Below, piece by piece: positions 1-10,400 of a stretch of 64,000 nucleotides of DNA (position 1 is its first letter; each line of letters begins with the position of its first letter). The notes beneath the pieces were generated by a model. The model searched no databases. It had not been told where the DNA came from and saw only the letters and a program-made list of their open reading frames with translations. The translations under genes were made by a program, and so were the position numbers. Source of the DNA: Platerodrilus igneus (lineage: Eukaryota > Arthropoda > Insecta > Coleoptera > Lycidae); contig JARFIW010001323.1 in NCBI GenBank assembly GCA_036346225.1, positions 992,001-1,056,000 of the forward strand, read 5' to 3'.

Positions 1-1850
1 ACGACTTAAACATTCCCACAGTACACGAATACTGTAGAACAAACTCCACAAAAACATATCAAACAATAGATGACTCACCACATCCATCCGTACGAGACAT
101 TGCACCGCTACAAGGCACGCGACAAACAATCAAAAAACGACCACGCCGACTACTAGATGTGTAACACAACATCAGACAAAAGCACGCCAGACCGGAACTA
201 GTTGGCTAAATAAAAAAACAACTAGGACACAACACGAGATCCAGACCACTAGGCGGAAAAACAGACATCTAGAACACTCGCACGACAAATGATACAGACA
301 AGACAGCAGAAACCACTAGGTTAACGCTGACTACTAGACGCGCCCTGAGAGGGCAGGATCAACCAGGGTAATCCAGATATACCTAAACTTTACACATAGG
401 CCGCGCTTCCTGATTCCTTTTTAAATTACACGGCACTGTCATTTATGAATAAATGACATGGTCTAACACATACGTTGTCTACCATTTAAATATGAATGAC
501 ACGTCACAAACGGACATCATACTGTCATTCAGTGCCATTGCAATTAATGTGTTAAAACAAACAAGTAAAACTATGCAGAGGTATTCCGTGAGCTTGGTTA
601 AATGCACTAGTCCAGAATTTAGGTTACTTTAAAAGTAGGGTCCGAGTAAGATTCGTCTAGTGTAATAATGCAATTTAATCAGGACAGGTCAAGCAAAGGA
701 TAATAACAATGGAGATGCTGCAGCTTGAGACAATAGAAGAGGCACGGGCCACTGGATCTAGAATCAAAGCTGTAATGAAATACCCAACATTCTTTTCGAA
801 TCGTAGTTACGTTACACAAGGAACACAACTACCGTTTTATTCTTTATTGGTTTTATCAAAGAACGCCAAATTACGTTATATGATTTCTCCTCTTGAACCT
901 GATAACACAGAATGGAACTTCAGATATTTTAGGCTATAAAAGTAATATTTTAAAGCAATTCTTAAATAAACTTAAACGATGAATAGACTAACGTCATGTG
1001 GGATAAAAATCCCTCGTCAAATCTTGTATAAACCGCGAACAATTTTTGACGTGTGCGAGGGTGCATCCCCTAACATCCACTATAAAATTCACCAATCTAA
1101 ATTTCGAATGAATGAAAAAGCAGCGTTTATTTTTCCAACGTTAGTTATATAGACTGGCTTGAATAACAGCGTAATCTAAATTACATGAAAGGGTTATCGC
1201 GAGCGCCCCTGTACGAGTCATCCATCAACCATTCGACGAGTGACATGCAGAGGTGTCATTTATCGCTCCCTCCATACCCATTAGAGTATTGCTTTAAACC
1301 TTTCAACCGTGAAGCTTTTATTAAGGTTAAATGTACTACGTGTTACCTAACAAGCTAGCTCCCTATTAACAAAAAGCTGTTTTTAAAAAAGATATATTTT
1401 TAGTTTCATTTTTATACAACGCATGACCATTCACGATTCATCCTAATCCCCCGTCGAGCTGAGATAATGCTCGCTATTTTTCCGGACACCAGGAGCATTA
1501 TTTTAAAAAGTTTTTATATCCTAGCGACACTCTGAATGCAGGAAAACCTGGGACGTCATCAATAATACAGATATCTTAAGCTTTTAGAAATGACAGTGGT
1601 TTATGGTATGCAGCATCTTTTTTATTATACAAGGGAATGTGGATACCTATTTTATATTATCTAAAGAAATTATCTAAGAAATTAAGCATTAAAATATTAC
1701 ACGTAACCACGTAAGAGTTTTCTTTTACAAATGCCGCAAGCAATTGCACCGTAAAAAAGTTCTCCAAGCTGTAGTAACGGTTTCACAAGTATAAGAGTTA
1801 CCCAACTCTTTTATCTTCTTCCAACCTCCTTTTCATTAAATTCTAACTTA

Positions 1851-1852
<2 letters not shown>
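1..1852. other. non-coding stretch, no gene recognised
   Basis: No coding region is supported here. The first ~350 bases differ in composition from what follows: they are A/C-rich and repeatedly contain CTAG-type words such as ACTAGG and CTACTAG. From ~380 onward the sequence is ordinary AT-rich DNA. The 76-codon ORF at 709-939 has no recognisable motif and is compatible with chance. Confidence 0.5.

Positions 1853-1909
<57 letters not shown>
1853..1909. repeat. (AT)n microsatellite
   Basis: A run of about 57 bases of alternating A and T. Its right edge runs straight into a 53-bp sequence (1909-1961) that occurs again at 2313-2365. Confidence 0.95.
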
Positions 1910-1912
<3 letters not shown>

Positions 1913-2365
1913 GTAGTTAATTACACAAGGTAAGTTGATAAATACTATCATATTACAGTGAATAAGATGAAATAATAACTTAGACTTTTATGCAAAGCCC
2001 AAATGATTATTTCAATTCGAGCTAGTAATTGAAAGATGGAAAATATAAGGTCTTGGACAGGGCTTAAACCTGTATTTTGGTTTTGCCGGAACCATGCGTT
2101 TACCAATTACGCTACTGAGACCGATGACAACAATTGGGAAATTTACAAAATTAAATCGTGTACACGACTATACACAAACCTATCTTTCAATTACGTTTGG
2201 CATTTTTGTCAATCATATCTGACATTGTCAAGTTTTTGACTTATGTCAGTTATAGACAGGAAGCTACGCTCAAAATTACGGCTATAAGTCAAGTATTAAA
2301 TATATAAATATTTTAGGTAGTTAATTACTCAAGGTAAGTTGATAAATACTATCGTATTACAGTGA
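1909..2365 (+). repeat. 53-bp direct repeat pair (1909-1961 and 2313-2365)
   Basis: The two copies begin TTAGGTAGTTAATTAC, continue through AAGGTAAGTTGATAAATACTA and end ATTACAGTGA, with two or three substitutions between them. They are 404 bp apart. The second copy lies inside the MITE at 2218-2392, so the first is probably a truncated relative of the same family. Confidence 0.8.
2049..2122 (-). tRNA. tRNA-like sequence (tRNA pseudogene or SINE head)
   Basis: On the minus strand these 74 bases fold close to a cloverleaf. The acceptor ends GGTCT and AGACC pair, the D-arm has a GCG/CGC stem, the anticodon stem is TGGTT/AACCA around a 7-base loop, and the T-arm ACAGG/CCTGT around TTTAAGC is perfect. 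An A-box-like word TAGCGTAATTGG is present. The loop reads CCGGCAA, giving anticodon GGC but C instead of the near-universal T at position 33. Two acceptor pairs are mismatched. The changes argue against a working tRNA and for a pseudogene or the head of a tRNA-derived SINE. Confidence 0.5.
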
Positions 2366-2392
2366 TTCAGTCAAAAACTTGACAATGTCAGA
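2218..2392. mobile_element. 175-bp MITE with 23-bp perfect inverted ends and TA flanks
   Basis: The left end (2218-2240, beginning TCTGACATTGTCAAG) and right end (2370-2392) are exact reverse complements over 23 bases. TA dinucleotides flank the element at 2216-2217 and 2393-2394, the usual target duplication of Tc1/mariner-type elements. There is no coding capacity, so it would be a non-autonomous, Stowaway-like element. It sits at the outer edge of the larger repeat that starts at 2395. Confidence 0.7.
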
Positions 2393-2617
2393 TAAGGAAA
2401 AGTAACAACCTTGAGTGTAAACAGGGAATGAAAGCAATTGGAGAAAGGGCTTATATATACGATAGAAACTGAACGACATTTAGTCTGTATTTAACTGAGC
2501 AACAACTATGCTCGAAGGTGTTAAAAACTCACGCAATTAGTGAAATAAAAATTAAACAGTGCGAGAATTTTCTGCAACGAAATATAAACCGATGTATAGA
2601 TAGACGTAAGTTAAACA

Positions 2618-2913
2618 TTACATTTGATTTTCCAATGCTCCACCCGAAGGTACTACATTGGCCAGAAAGCGAGTTTTTTTTATCTGGAAAATTTTGAATT
2701 TTGCCGAACCCTTGCTGTTCCAAGCAAGGTAGGGATCTTTAACGTGCGTGACAACACTCACACACGGGACCTCCATTTTACCTCTCATCCGAACGAGGGT
2801 GTATTTTTGTGAAAAATGCTCGCCTAACATTTTTCAAGCGGACCGTGTCGGGATTCGAACCGGGGACCTTGGGCGTAGCAGTCACACACATACCACTACT
2901 CCACGGAGCCGCC
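2618..2913 (-). mobile_element. tRNA-derived SINE, full length, in copy A
   Basis: The minus strand starts with a tRNA-like head carrying an A box (TGGAGTAGTGG) and a B box (GGTTCGAATCC), which together make an internal RNA polymerase III promoter. It ends in the shared tail GTAGTACCTTCGGGTGGAGC. A 13-bp target duplication, CGTAAGTTAAACA, flanks it at 2605-2617 and 2914-2926. The matching place in copy B (18520-18540) has a single copy of a similar word, which is the empty site. The same SINE family appears at 49687-49987 and as a truncated tail near 48733. Confidence 0.9.
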
Positions 2914-2954
2914 CGTAAGTTAAACAACTTAATTAAATTCATTTCTAATATTAA

Positions 2955-3110
2955 CAAAACAGGGCTTTTAATTTGGTGATATTCTAATTAGGACACATTC
3001 TAATTTTGGACGTTTTAATTTGGACATATTTTAATTTAGACATTTTCTAATTTGGTGATATTCTAATTTTGGACATATACTTTAATTTGGAACGTATTCT
3101 AATTGGAGGC
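2955..3110. repeat. degenerate ~16-bp tandem repeat in copy A
   Basis: About nine imperfect units of the form TTCTAATTTGGACATA follow one another, with single-base changes and short insertions. The reverse-complement array is at 18245-18480 in copy B, and a different short-unit array occupies the equivalent place at 10150-10350. Confidence 0.8.
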
Positions 3111-3589
3111 GATTCTTATATGGGGACGGCATTCAGTTGATGTCCTAACGCAACAAAGATACCAATAAACAAAGCGGACGCAGCAAGGGAATGCAGATCA
3201 TAGACTAAGATGGAACTCCTGAACCCATTCCAGGTTAGCAATTTTAGTACACTTTATTAGGGAAAACCTGTTTTTGATTTAATATTTGCTATGCATTGTA
3301 TATTTGTAAGAGTCGTCAAAAAGGTCACTTAAAAAATATGAAAACAAAGGAAGGATCTTGGAACGTTCAAAGGTCCCTGAAGTAATTAAAAGATATTTTT
3401 GCTGGCTTTCAGAAAAGCTTAAATCTGGTATATGTAGATATTTTGTACAAAAAGGAAAATTTTGAGCATTGTAAATATTATCAATTATTATATTGTGTGT
3501 TCTAGAATTGTTTTATTTGATTCAATAAGATTTATTTAGCAAGCTAGTCAGGGCAAAATCCTAATTTAATATTTCATATCAAATGGGGC

Positions 3590-3785
3590 GAATAGCACAG
3601 CAATAAAAGGAATATCACAGCAATAAATATGACGTCCAACAGTGGGACTTAAAACAATAAAGGAATCAGGGGCAAAGATCACAGCAATAAATATGGCTCC
3701 CATCGTAGGGGCTCGATAATCCTAAAATAGGGCATGTCACAGCAATAAATTTGACGAATATCACAGCAATATATATATATATATA
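3590..3785. repeat. minisatellite with CACAGCAATA and GGGGCTCGATAA words, ending in (AT)n
   Basis: Several units of roughly 60-75 bp share the order TCACAGCAATAAAT, then GACGTCCAAC or GGCTCCCATC, then GGGGCTCGATAAT, then CCTAAAATAGGGCA. The array stops in a short (AT)n run at 3769-3785. The middle word resembles retroelement primer-binding sequence (GGCGCCCAACGTGGGGC type), but I cannot show that it serves as one. Confidence 0.7.
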
Positions 3786-5313
3786 GCTATAATTATAGGG
3801 TTAATTTAGGGGTAGGTTAAGTCATAGGGGTCGTAGAATAAACAAAAGAAACTTTCAGTTAACAAAAGCACATAATTACAAATATTATAAGAGTAAATAG
3901 GTCACTATACATATTGTTAGTTGAGCGCACACTGTATATAATAGTACAAGAGATTAAACGCATATCCAAGAGTAGTTACGAACAAAGATATGATTTAAAA
4001 ATGTAACGAAATGCATCAAAATTAAATCAACGGAAAACCTATATGAATTGGTTAGATAAATATTCAACAAGTGCGTTAAATATATCATCGTATACGCAGG
4101 CAAAAATTATGCATTATTTGAATAAATCGTACGTGACATAAAGTATTACATTTGTTCAAAAATCCAATTTAACTAGGAAATAAACAAACACCAAATTTAT
4201 TTATGTTTAGATTAGAATAAGCAAACAACAATGAATACGTGATTTTATGAATGAAAATTCGTGGGATTTCTCGATTAAATATAATGGTATGTAAATGAAT
4301 ACGTGACAATTTAAGCGTTCTTCCAAGTATTTGAACTATACAATTGGTAAAATTTCCCGGAGTACACAAGAGATAAGACAAATGGTGTCGCCCCAACACG
4401 TGAAAACAACGAATAGCAAACAAGAGACAAGACCTATAAATATGATAACAATTGAGCAACGAGTTAGTATACATTTTAAACTGGGCCATTACGATACTCA
4501 AAAGTGCTAAATTATTCACGCAACCGGTTATACGAAAATAAAATGAAAATCATTTTTATAAAAGTGTAAAAATTGTGCAAGTGAGCCGATCTATTATAGA
4601 CGGCTCTGGACACGATTCTGGAGACGACTCTGGAGATTACCTCCTGTTAAATTAATTTTGATAATCACTGACATGGTAAATGTTCTATTACTGTTTTGTT
4701 AATTACGGAGATGGTAAACCTTTTATTGAATTAAATTATGGGATTTTGAATAACGATTTCGACCCTTAATATTCAGACTGGACACGAAAACTCTTGGGGG
4801 TGCAGAGAATCGAATTCTCGTACGCAAAAGTTCATTATTTTTAAAAGGAAAGTAGCAATTAAAATTTACATTCGATGAAGTTTTAACATAGTTAATCTTA
4901 GGTTTTTTACTAGTTAAGCGCGTATTTAGTCAAATTAGAGATAGATTATAGTTCTTTCCTATTTACAATTATAGTCTACTTAGCAGCATCATGAATACTT
5001 CGTAGTTGCTTGACGCTGTCACAATTACACTCATAGTATTAAAGGATTCTTTTCATTGACTTATAAACAACGTTTTCATGTAGATTCCAAATACTTTCAA
5101 ATTATTTTTTTAGCTATTGTGTTGTAGATCCAGTTAAGATCGATTTACAGACCACTTTATTGAGATGCCTCACATATTGATTTTTCACAAATTTAACACG
5201 AATTTACGAAATTTTGTTGCCTTTGTTTCATATTTCGCAAATAGTAACTTCATTTTATACAGTTTCGTAATATAATTGAAAAATGTTCTTCGACTACAAC
5301 GACTATGAGTATG

Positions 5314-5362
<49 letters not shown>

Positions 5363-7156
5363 TATGCTGTGATAAGGGGTTGTTCAAGGGTGTACTTTAT
5401 AGTAAAGGTCATTTAGAAATGAGAAATTACCATAGGCAGCAAAAAACGGCATTTATTTAGTAAAGGAATTGAGAATGGAGATAGTTTGTAAATAGTAAGC
5501 AGTGAACACCCTGTATATAAAGTATAAGTAATTTTAAGTGACGCAAATAAACATAGGAAGACGCATAGTTAGCGTAGAAACCAGGAAGACATTCATTAGG
5601 TGAATAGAAAATATTTAATATTCTGTAGATAAAGTTTTAGTTAATTTAGGTAAAGCAAATAATGGTATTTTTCAGTGGAAGCACGCGTATATTTATATGT
5701 AATAAAGTGTAATTAGACACGCATTGAAAAGACTTCCAAACGATTAGATTAATACGGAGATAGAAATAGAGTTTCAGGAAGCATAATATAAATGCGTACA
5801 AATAGTCAACCATTTTTGATAAGAAAGGAGATTACAAATTGCGTGAATAACATGCAGATATGAAAATTAAAAGTAGAATTGCATCAGTTGTTTATGGAAA
5901 AGCAATTAGATTTATCAAAACACCGCATGTTGATAACGAAGACAGCTGAGACCAGGTTACAATTATTGGGAAACATAGAAAATTACATCAGAAACTACTT
6001 TAAATGTAATTATTTGATTCGTTAAAAATGAGCGACGAGTTTGTAGACCATACCCACTGACGGAGTGGGAACTTATTAATATATTAGCAGGTACAGTGAT
6101 AACGAAGTCAGTTTACAACTCAACAAAGACCGCAGTGCGCCACTATGAAATAAAGTGATACGTAATAATAATAATTCAAAGTGAAAAACTGCAAAAGTGC
6201 TAAAATGAAAATTACGATTGCCGATTAAACGTAAGTAGATTTTGGTGAATTTATTTTAAACTAAAACATAAAAATAATAGGGCTAAGGGGAGAAAATAAA
6301 CTACGATATTCGAGTACGTGGAAAATAAATATAATAGGGAAAATAAATGATGATAATACAATTCTAAGTTTGGAGAAATTGATAAGAAGTAATTCTGAGT
6401 CTGAAATGAAACGACAATAAATTGGGGTGCATAAGTTAATAATGGTAGTCCAGAGGGTGATGGCAATAATTTAAATGCAATGGTTCAAGCGTGTAGATAG
6501 ACAATATAATCCTGAATTGGAGGAAGATAATTTTTATTCAAATGGATGCGTCGATACGAAGAAAATAGACCAGGTCAGATTTTTAGTTATAAGACATTTT
6601 ATTTTTCTATATTTTTTATTTTGAATATTGAATTTGCTTAATATAATATGAATGTGAAAGTCAACAAAAAGAGGATTTGAAAACGTATAAAGTGCGTGAT
6701 ATGATAACAGGTTTAGAACATTCTACACTTCGTTTATAAAGATAATTGGTTTTTTTGGTGACTTTGGGTTTTGAGTAAAAAGTATATGATTTTTAATAAA
6801 TGAGATTTATAACATTAACTAATTGAAAAGTGTATTTCAAATAATTTACAAAAACTGTACATAATATATTGGTTTCATTATATAAAATCGAAATTAACTG
6901 AATTTCATAATTCCAAATAAATGCTAGTCGAGGTCATAAGATAAAGTTAAGGGGAGTGATTTAAACAGTTCAAGGAGGAGCTATAAGTTGAATACAAAAT
7001 TGATAACAAGTAAGGCGGTAACGTATCGAATTTTGTTATTGGTAGACAAGGTTGGTTCAAGATAAAATCCAGTTAAGTTTCTGGAGGGAATTGATAGCAA
7101 CATTAATAAGACAGCCCAACGTCGGAGGAGATAATTACAATCTTGTTTAATCATAG

Positions 7157-7200
<44 letters not shown>

Positions 7201-9259
7201 CTCATATTTAGACCAGGGTAGAAAATTAATGAATTACATCAAATAATTTTAATCACCGTGTATAAGGAATTTTATTAGATAATACGCTTTATTAAAAAAC
7301 CGTGGAGCATAAAAATTCATTCGTTTCAGTAAAAATAAGGGATTTAAATTATTTACAAGACGCTTTCTATAAAAAGGAGCAGTGTTGAAATGCTCAACGT
7401 GTAGTTTAATTATTCCAAGTAAAGAAACACATGGAAATTACGTGCAAAATTTATATTAATTAATTCAAGTTTAAGTAACGAGTATTAAACAAAATGTACA
7501 AATAATAATTGAATATTTAATTAGGATTCACTAAAAATTAAAGGGTATTATGTTAATTGGAGTTAATTGAACCATTAGTAACATATAATATGCATAAAAG
7601 CTTGTAAAAACCCAATAATATTCAAATCGTAGAAGTGTTAGTTAGAAGTAGGACGATTGAGCACCTGCGTATTTTTAAAAGTCTCGTTCTGCGTAAATTT
7701 TGCAGATAACAAATGGTTACAGAGAATGTTGGAGAAACCGTCGCTTAATATTCACGAGAAATGCTAATAAGGTGGGTTATTTCACAGTCCACGTGGATTG
7801 TACAAAACCGATAATAAAGAATATTGATTTGTACCACTCGGAACAGGGTAGATAGAGACAGATAATATGCGCAAGACAGAGACACATATAGTAAAAGGCG
7901 TGACTTGAGCAACGTCACTGGGTTGCGATTGGGTGAAAATAAGAGGCAAACATGAGAGGTAAAAATAACATTTCTGTATAAAAATTAATTAGTTATTCTC
8001 AGACGTTGCGAGCCGTGTGGAAATTTCTAAGATTTAACTGGTGCGAGTGCAAATTTAATAAGAACCGCGTGCCAGGCGGTCGAGATGGGAACATAGTATG
8101 CGAAATTCTAGAAACTGTCCGTTTTGGGGACAAAAGCGACGTATAGGCTAGCGATTATATATACCCGTGTTAATATGAGTTTCGCGCTCTTAATTTTTCG
8201 ATTTTGATTCAATAATTTAAACAGTTTGCTCGTATATTTTGGTGATTATTTAATACTTTAAAACAGTTTGCTCTTTACGTGCTACAATGAAAGTAATTTA
8301 GTGCTCTTAGAAAAGAAGATGCAAGGTAATAAAGTCTAGTTATAATTGCGAGTACTGTACCAATTATTCAAATTTGCAACGACAAATGAATACACAAAAG
8401 TAGGCAGTTTTGGCGTATAGCGTGAAAGAAGTATGAATTTCTTTGCTATTTTCGGGGGTGTTAATAATTAAATGATTCGTAAACGGGACTGGATCCACAA
8501 AACAAGATACAGATATACACAGATGAGTTCCGGAAAAGCACTGAAACAACTTTAGATGAATGGTGGGGTAGAAAATTTTAAAGGCGACCAGTAATCCGGG
8601 GACCTAAACATAACCCAGTTGGAATGGTGTGATTAACAGAGGACGATGTACATTGGAGCCACGAGTGCGTTAACCTTCAGGTAACTTATGGTTCGTTGTT
8701 CAATTTTTGATGTTTTGGTGTGTGTTGAATAACCTTATAATTTATTTACTTAAAATGGACAATAGTGAATTTGTACTAACAAATTTTTAATTTTAAGGTG
8801 AAATTTTCTTGTTTAAGTAGAAAAGAGTATTTAGTATTTATGGTCTTGATGAAAACTTGGGTATGTCTTTGAGCTCAATTAGACGAACCTGGTTAATTAA
8901 CGTAAAGGGGTGGGAGATGCTCCCTTTGTACTCAGACTCAGGTCTGCCAATATTGTTAAATTAATTAGTAGGCATCCTACAAGGACTTTAATTCAGGATG
9001 CACATTAAAATGATAACAAATTTAATCTTGAAATTTTCTGATACTGAAATTTATGATGAATTTTAATTTTGAAATTTTAATGTATTGTGAATATTGATGT
9101 AAATAGAGTTAACGTTGGTGTTTGTGGTAGGAATGTGTTTTTTTTTATGAATGAGGATGTAAGGTATCTAGGGGAGCTGCCGAGGCGAAAAGAGTAAAGA
9201 GGCGATTCACAGAAGAAAGTCAACAGACCAAGTAATTTAATAGCTTTTTGTACATTTCA
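3786..9259. other. 5.5 kb non-coding stretch with two AT microsatellites
   Basis: No gene is recognisable. The plus strand is noticeably purine-rich from about 5400 to 8900. Microsatellites lie at about 5316-5372, followed at once by TATGCTGTGATAA, and at about 7158-7200, preceded by ATCATAGCAATA. Both are therefore bordered by the same CACAGCAATA-type motif as the other AT arrays. The ORFs here (for example 4169-4519 minus and 6251-6466 minus) have biased, hydrophobic or low-complexity translations and no motif. Confidence 0.55.
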
Positions 9260-9343
9260 CCGCATTCTTGACGCCCAATCTGTGGGGCTCGAATGTTTTT
9301 TTTTTGAAAGGGCCAGTTTCTGCAGATATGAGAGGATTCACAG

Positions 9344-9393
<50 letters not shown>

Positions 9394-10400
9394 TATGCTA
9401 TTTATCCTTTTCCGGTATTCTTGTTCCACGTTGATGTTTAATATAACTTTATTACTATGTTCGTACTCGGCTTTTTACGTTGCGTCTCTAAATCTTTAAC
9501 TCTTTTTATATCTCTGCCTCGGCTAGCTCAATCTATTTAGAACAGAGTGCTCAACGACATGACAATAAAAACTGTTTAACCCCCTTTTTCTCTAGCTCCT
9601 ATCTGTTAAAATAATGTAAATGAAGCAATCCAAAATTCGTATAATAATCGACAATATTTACACTTTGTATTTTAATAACTTATTAATTTGATTTCATATT
9701 CAAAAATTAGCCCCTGAATAAAATATTAATATTTATCTGTCAGTAAAAAAAGTCAGCAAAAATACCACTATAATTTACTTTGAAGCCCTTTTGAACGTTC
9801 AAACGATCTTCTATCTATTTTTATAAATTTTCAAAAGATTTTTGATGACCCTTACAAATACTTCGATATAAATAATAGACAATGTTTAAAAAAATTGAAA
9901 ATACAGTCTTATACTAATAAAGGATTATAAATATCTGACCTGTGTTCTTCCTGCTTGTTTCCTGGAACTGCTTCTGTATGTGGATGGTCAGCACCCCTGA
10001 ATAGTTTCCAATTTGATTCTCTGTTACAACTTCTCCCACTTAACTCCTAGCGTAGTTTCCTCAACCTGTTGACCAGATTAGTTACTTAACTTTGCTTGAA
10101 TTCGCCCTTTGGATTTTACCCAGATGTATATTTAGTTTTATTTTTAATTCTCAGAGTTTCCTTGAAGTTTATACGTTGTTATTTGAAGTTTACTTGAAAT
10201 TGATCCATTGTTATTTGAAGCTTATTTGGAAGTTTATTTGGAATTTCTTCGGAGTTTAGTTGGAAGTTTCTTTGAAGTTTACTTGATTTTGATCCGTCGT
10301 TATTTGAAGGTTTATTTGGAGTTTCTTCGGAAGTTTAGTTATATTTCTTCCGAGTTTAATTGGAGCCGTTTTTAAAAGCAAACGGCCGTTTTAATTGTAT
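9260..10400 (+). repeat. diverged third copy of the AT/CACAGCAATA repeat (copy C)
   Basis: The left flank has GACGCCCAATCTGTGGGGCTCGA near 9269 and CACAGCAATATATA at 9340. The (AT)n run is 9347-9392. The right flank then follows the order of copy B: AACGTTC near 9795, a Penelope-free AT-rich body, GTTCTTCCTGCTTG near 9945, and an array of ~14-bp units such as TTTATTTGGAAGTT at 10140-10350. Identity to copy B is patchy, so the boundaries are approximate. Confidence 0.5.

Larger units (their letters stand above)
2395..3785 (-). repeat. ~1.4 kb interspersed repeat, copy A
   Basis: Read on the minus strand, this segment matches 17425-18760 over nearly its whole length, apart from a SINE (2618-2913). 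In minus-strand order it holds an AT run bordered by CACAGCAATA, ~60-75 bp tandem units at 3590-3770, a body with AACGTTC and GATCCTTCC words, ~16-bp units based on TTTAATTTGGACAT at 2955-3110, a segment near GTTAATATTAGAAATG, and a TATATATAAG box at 2453-2463. A TATA box near one end is promoter-like, as in an LTR, but no coding region belonging to the family was identified. Confidence 0.75.

Noticed and set aside
3590..3785. CRISPR-like array
   Set aside because: Spaced repeats are present but the units are imperfect and the spacers are also repeated. The context is a eukaryotic transposon-rich genome.
7140..7205. ORF with isoleucine-tyrosine repeats
   Set aside because: It is only the AT microsatellite read in frame. 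The same applies near 9347 and 17430.
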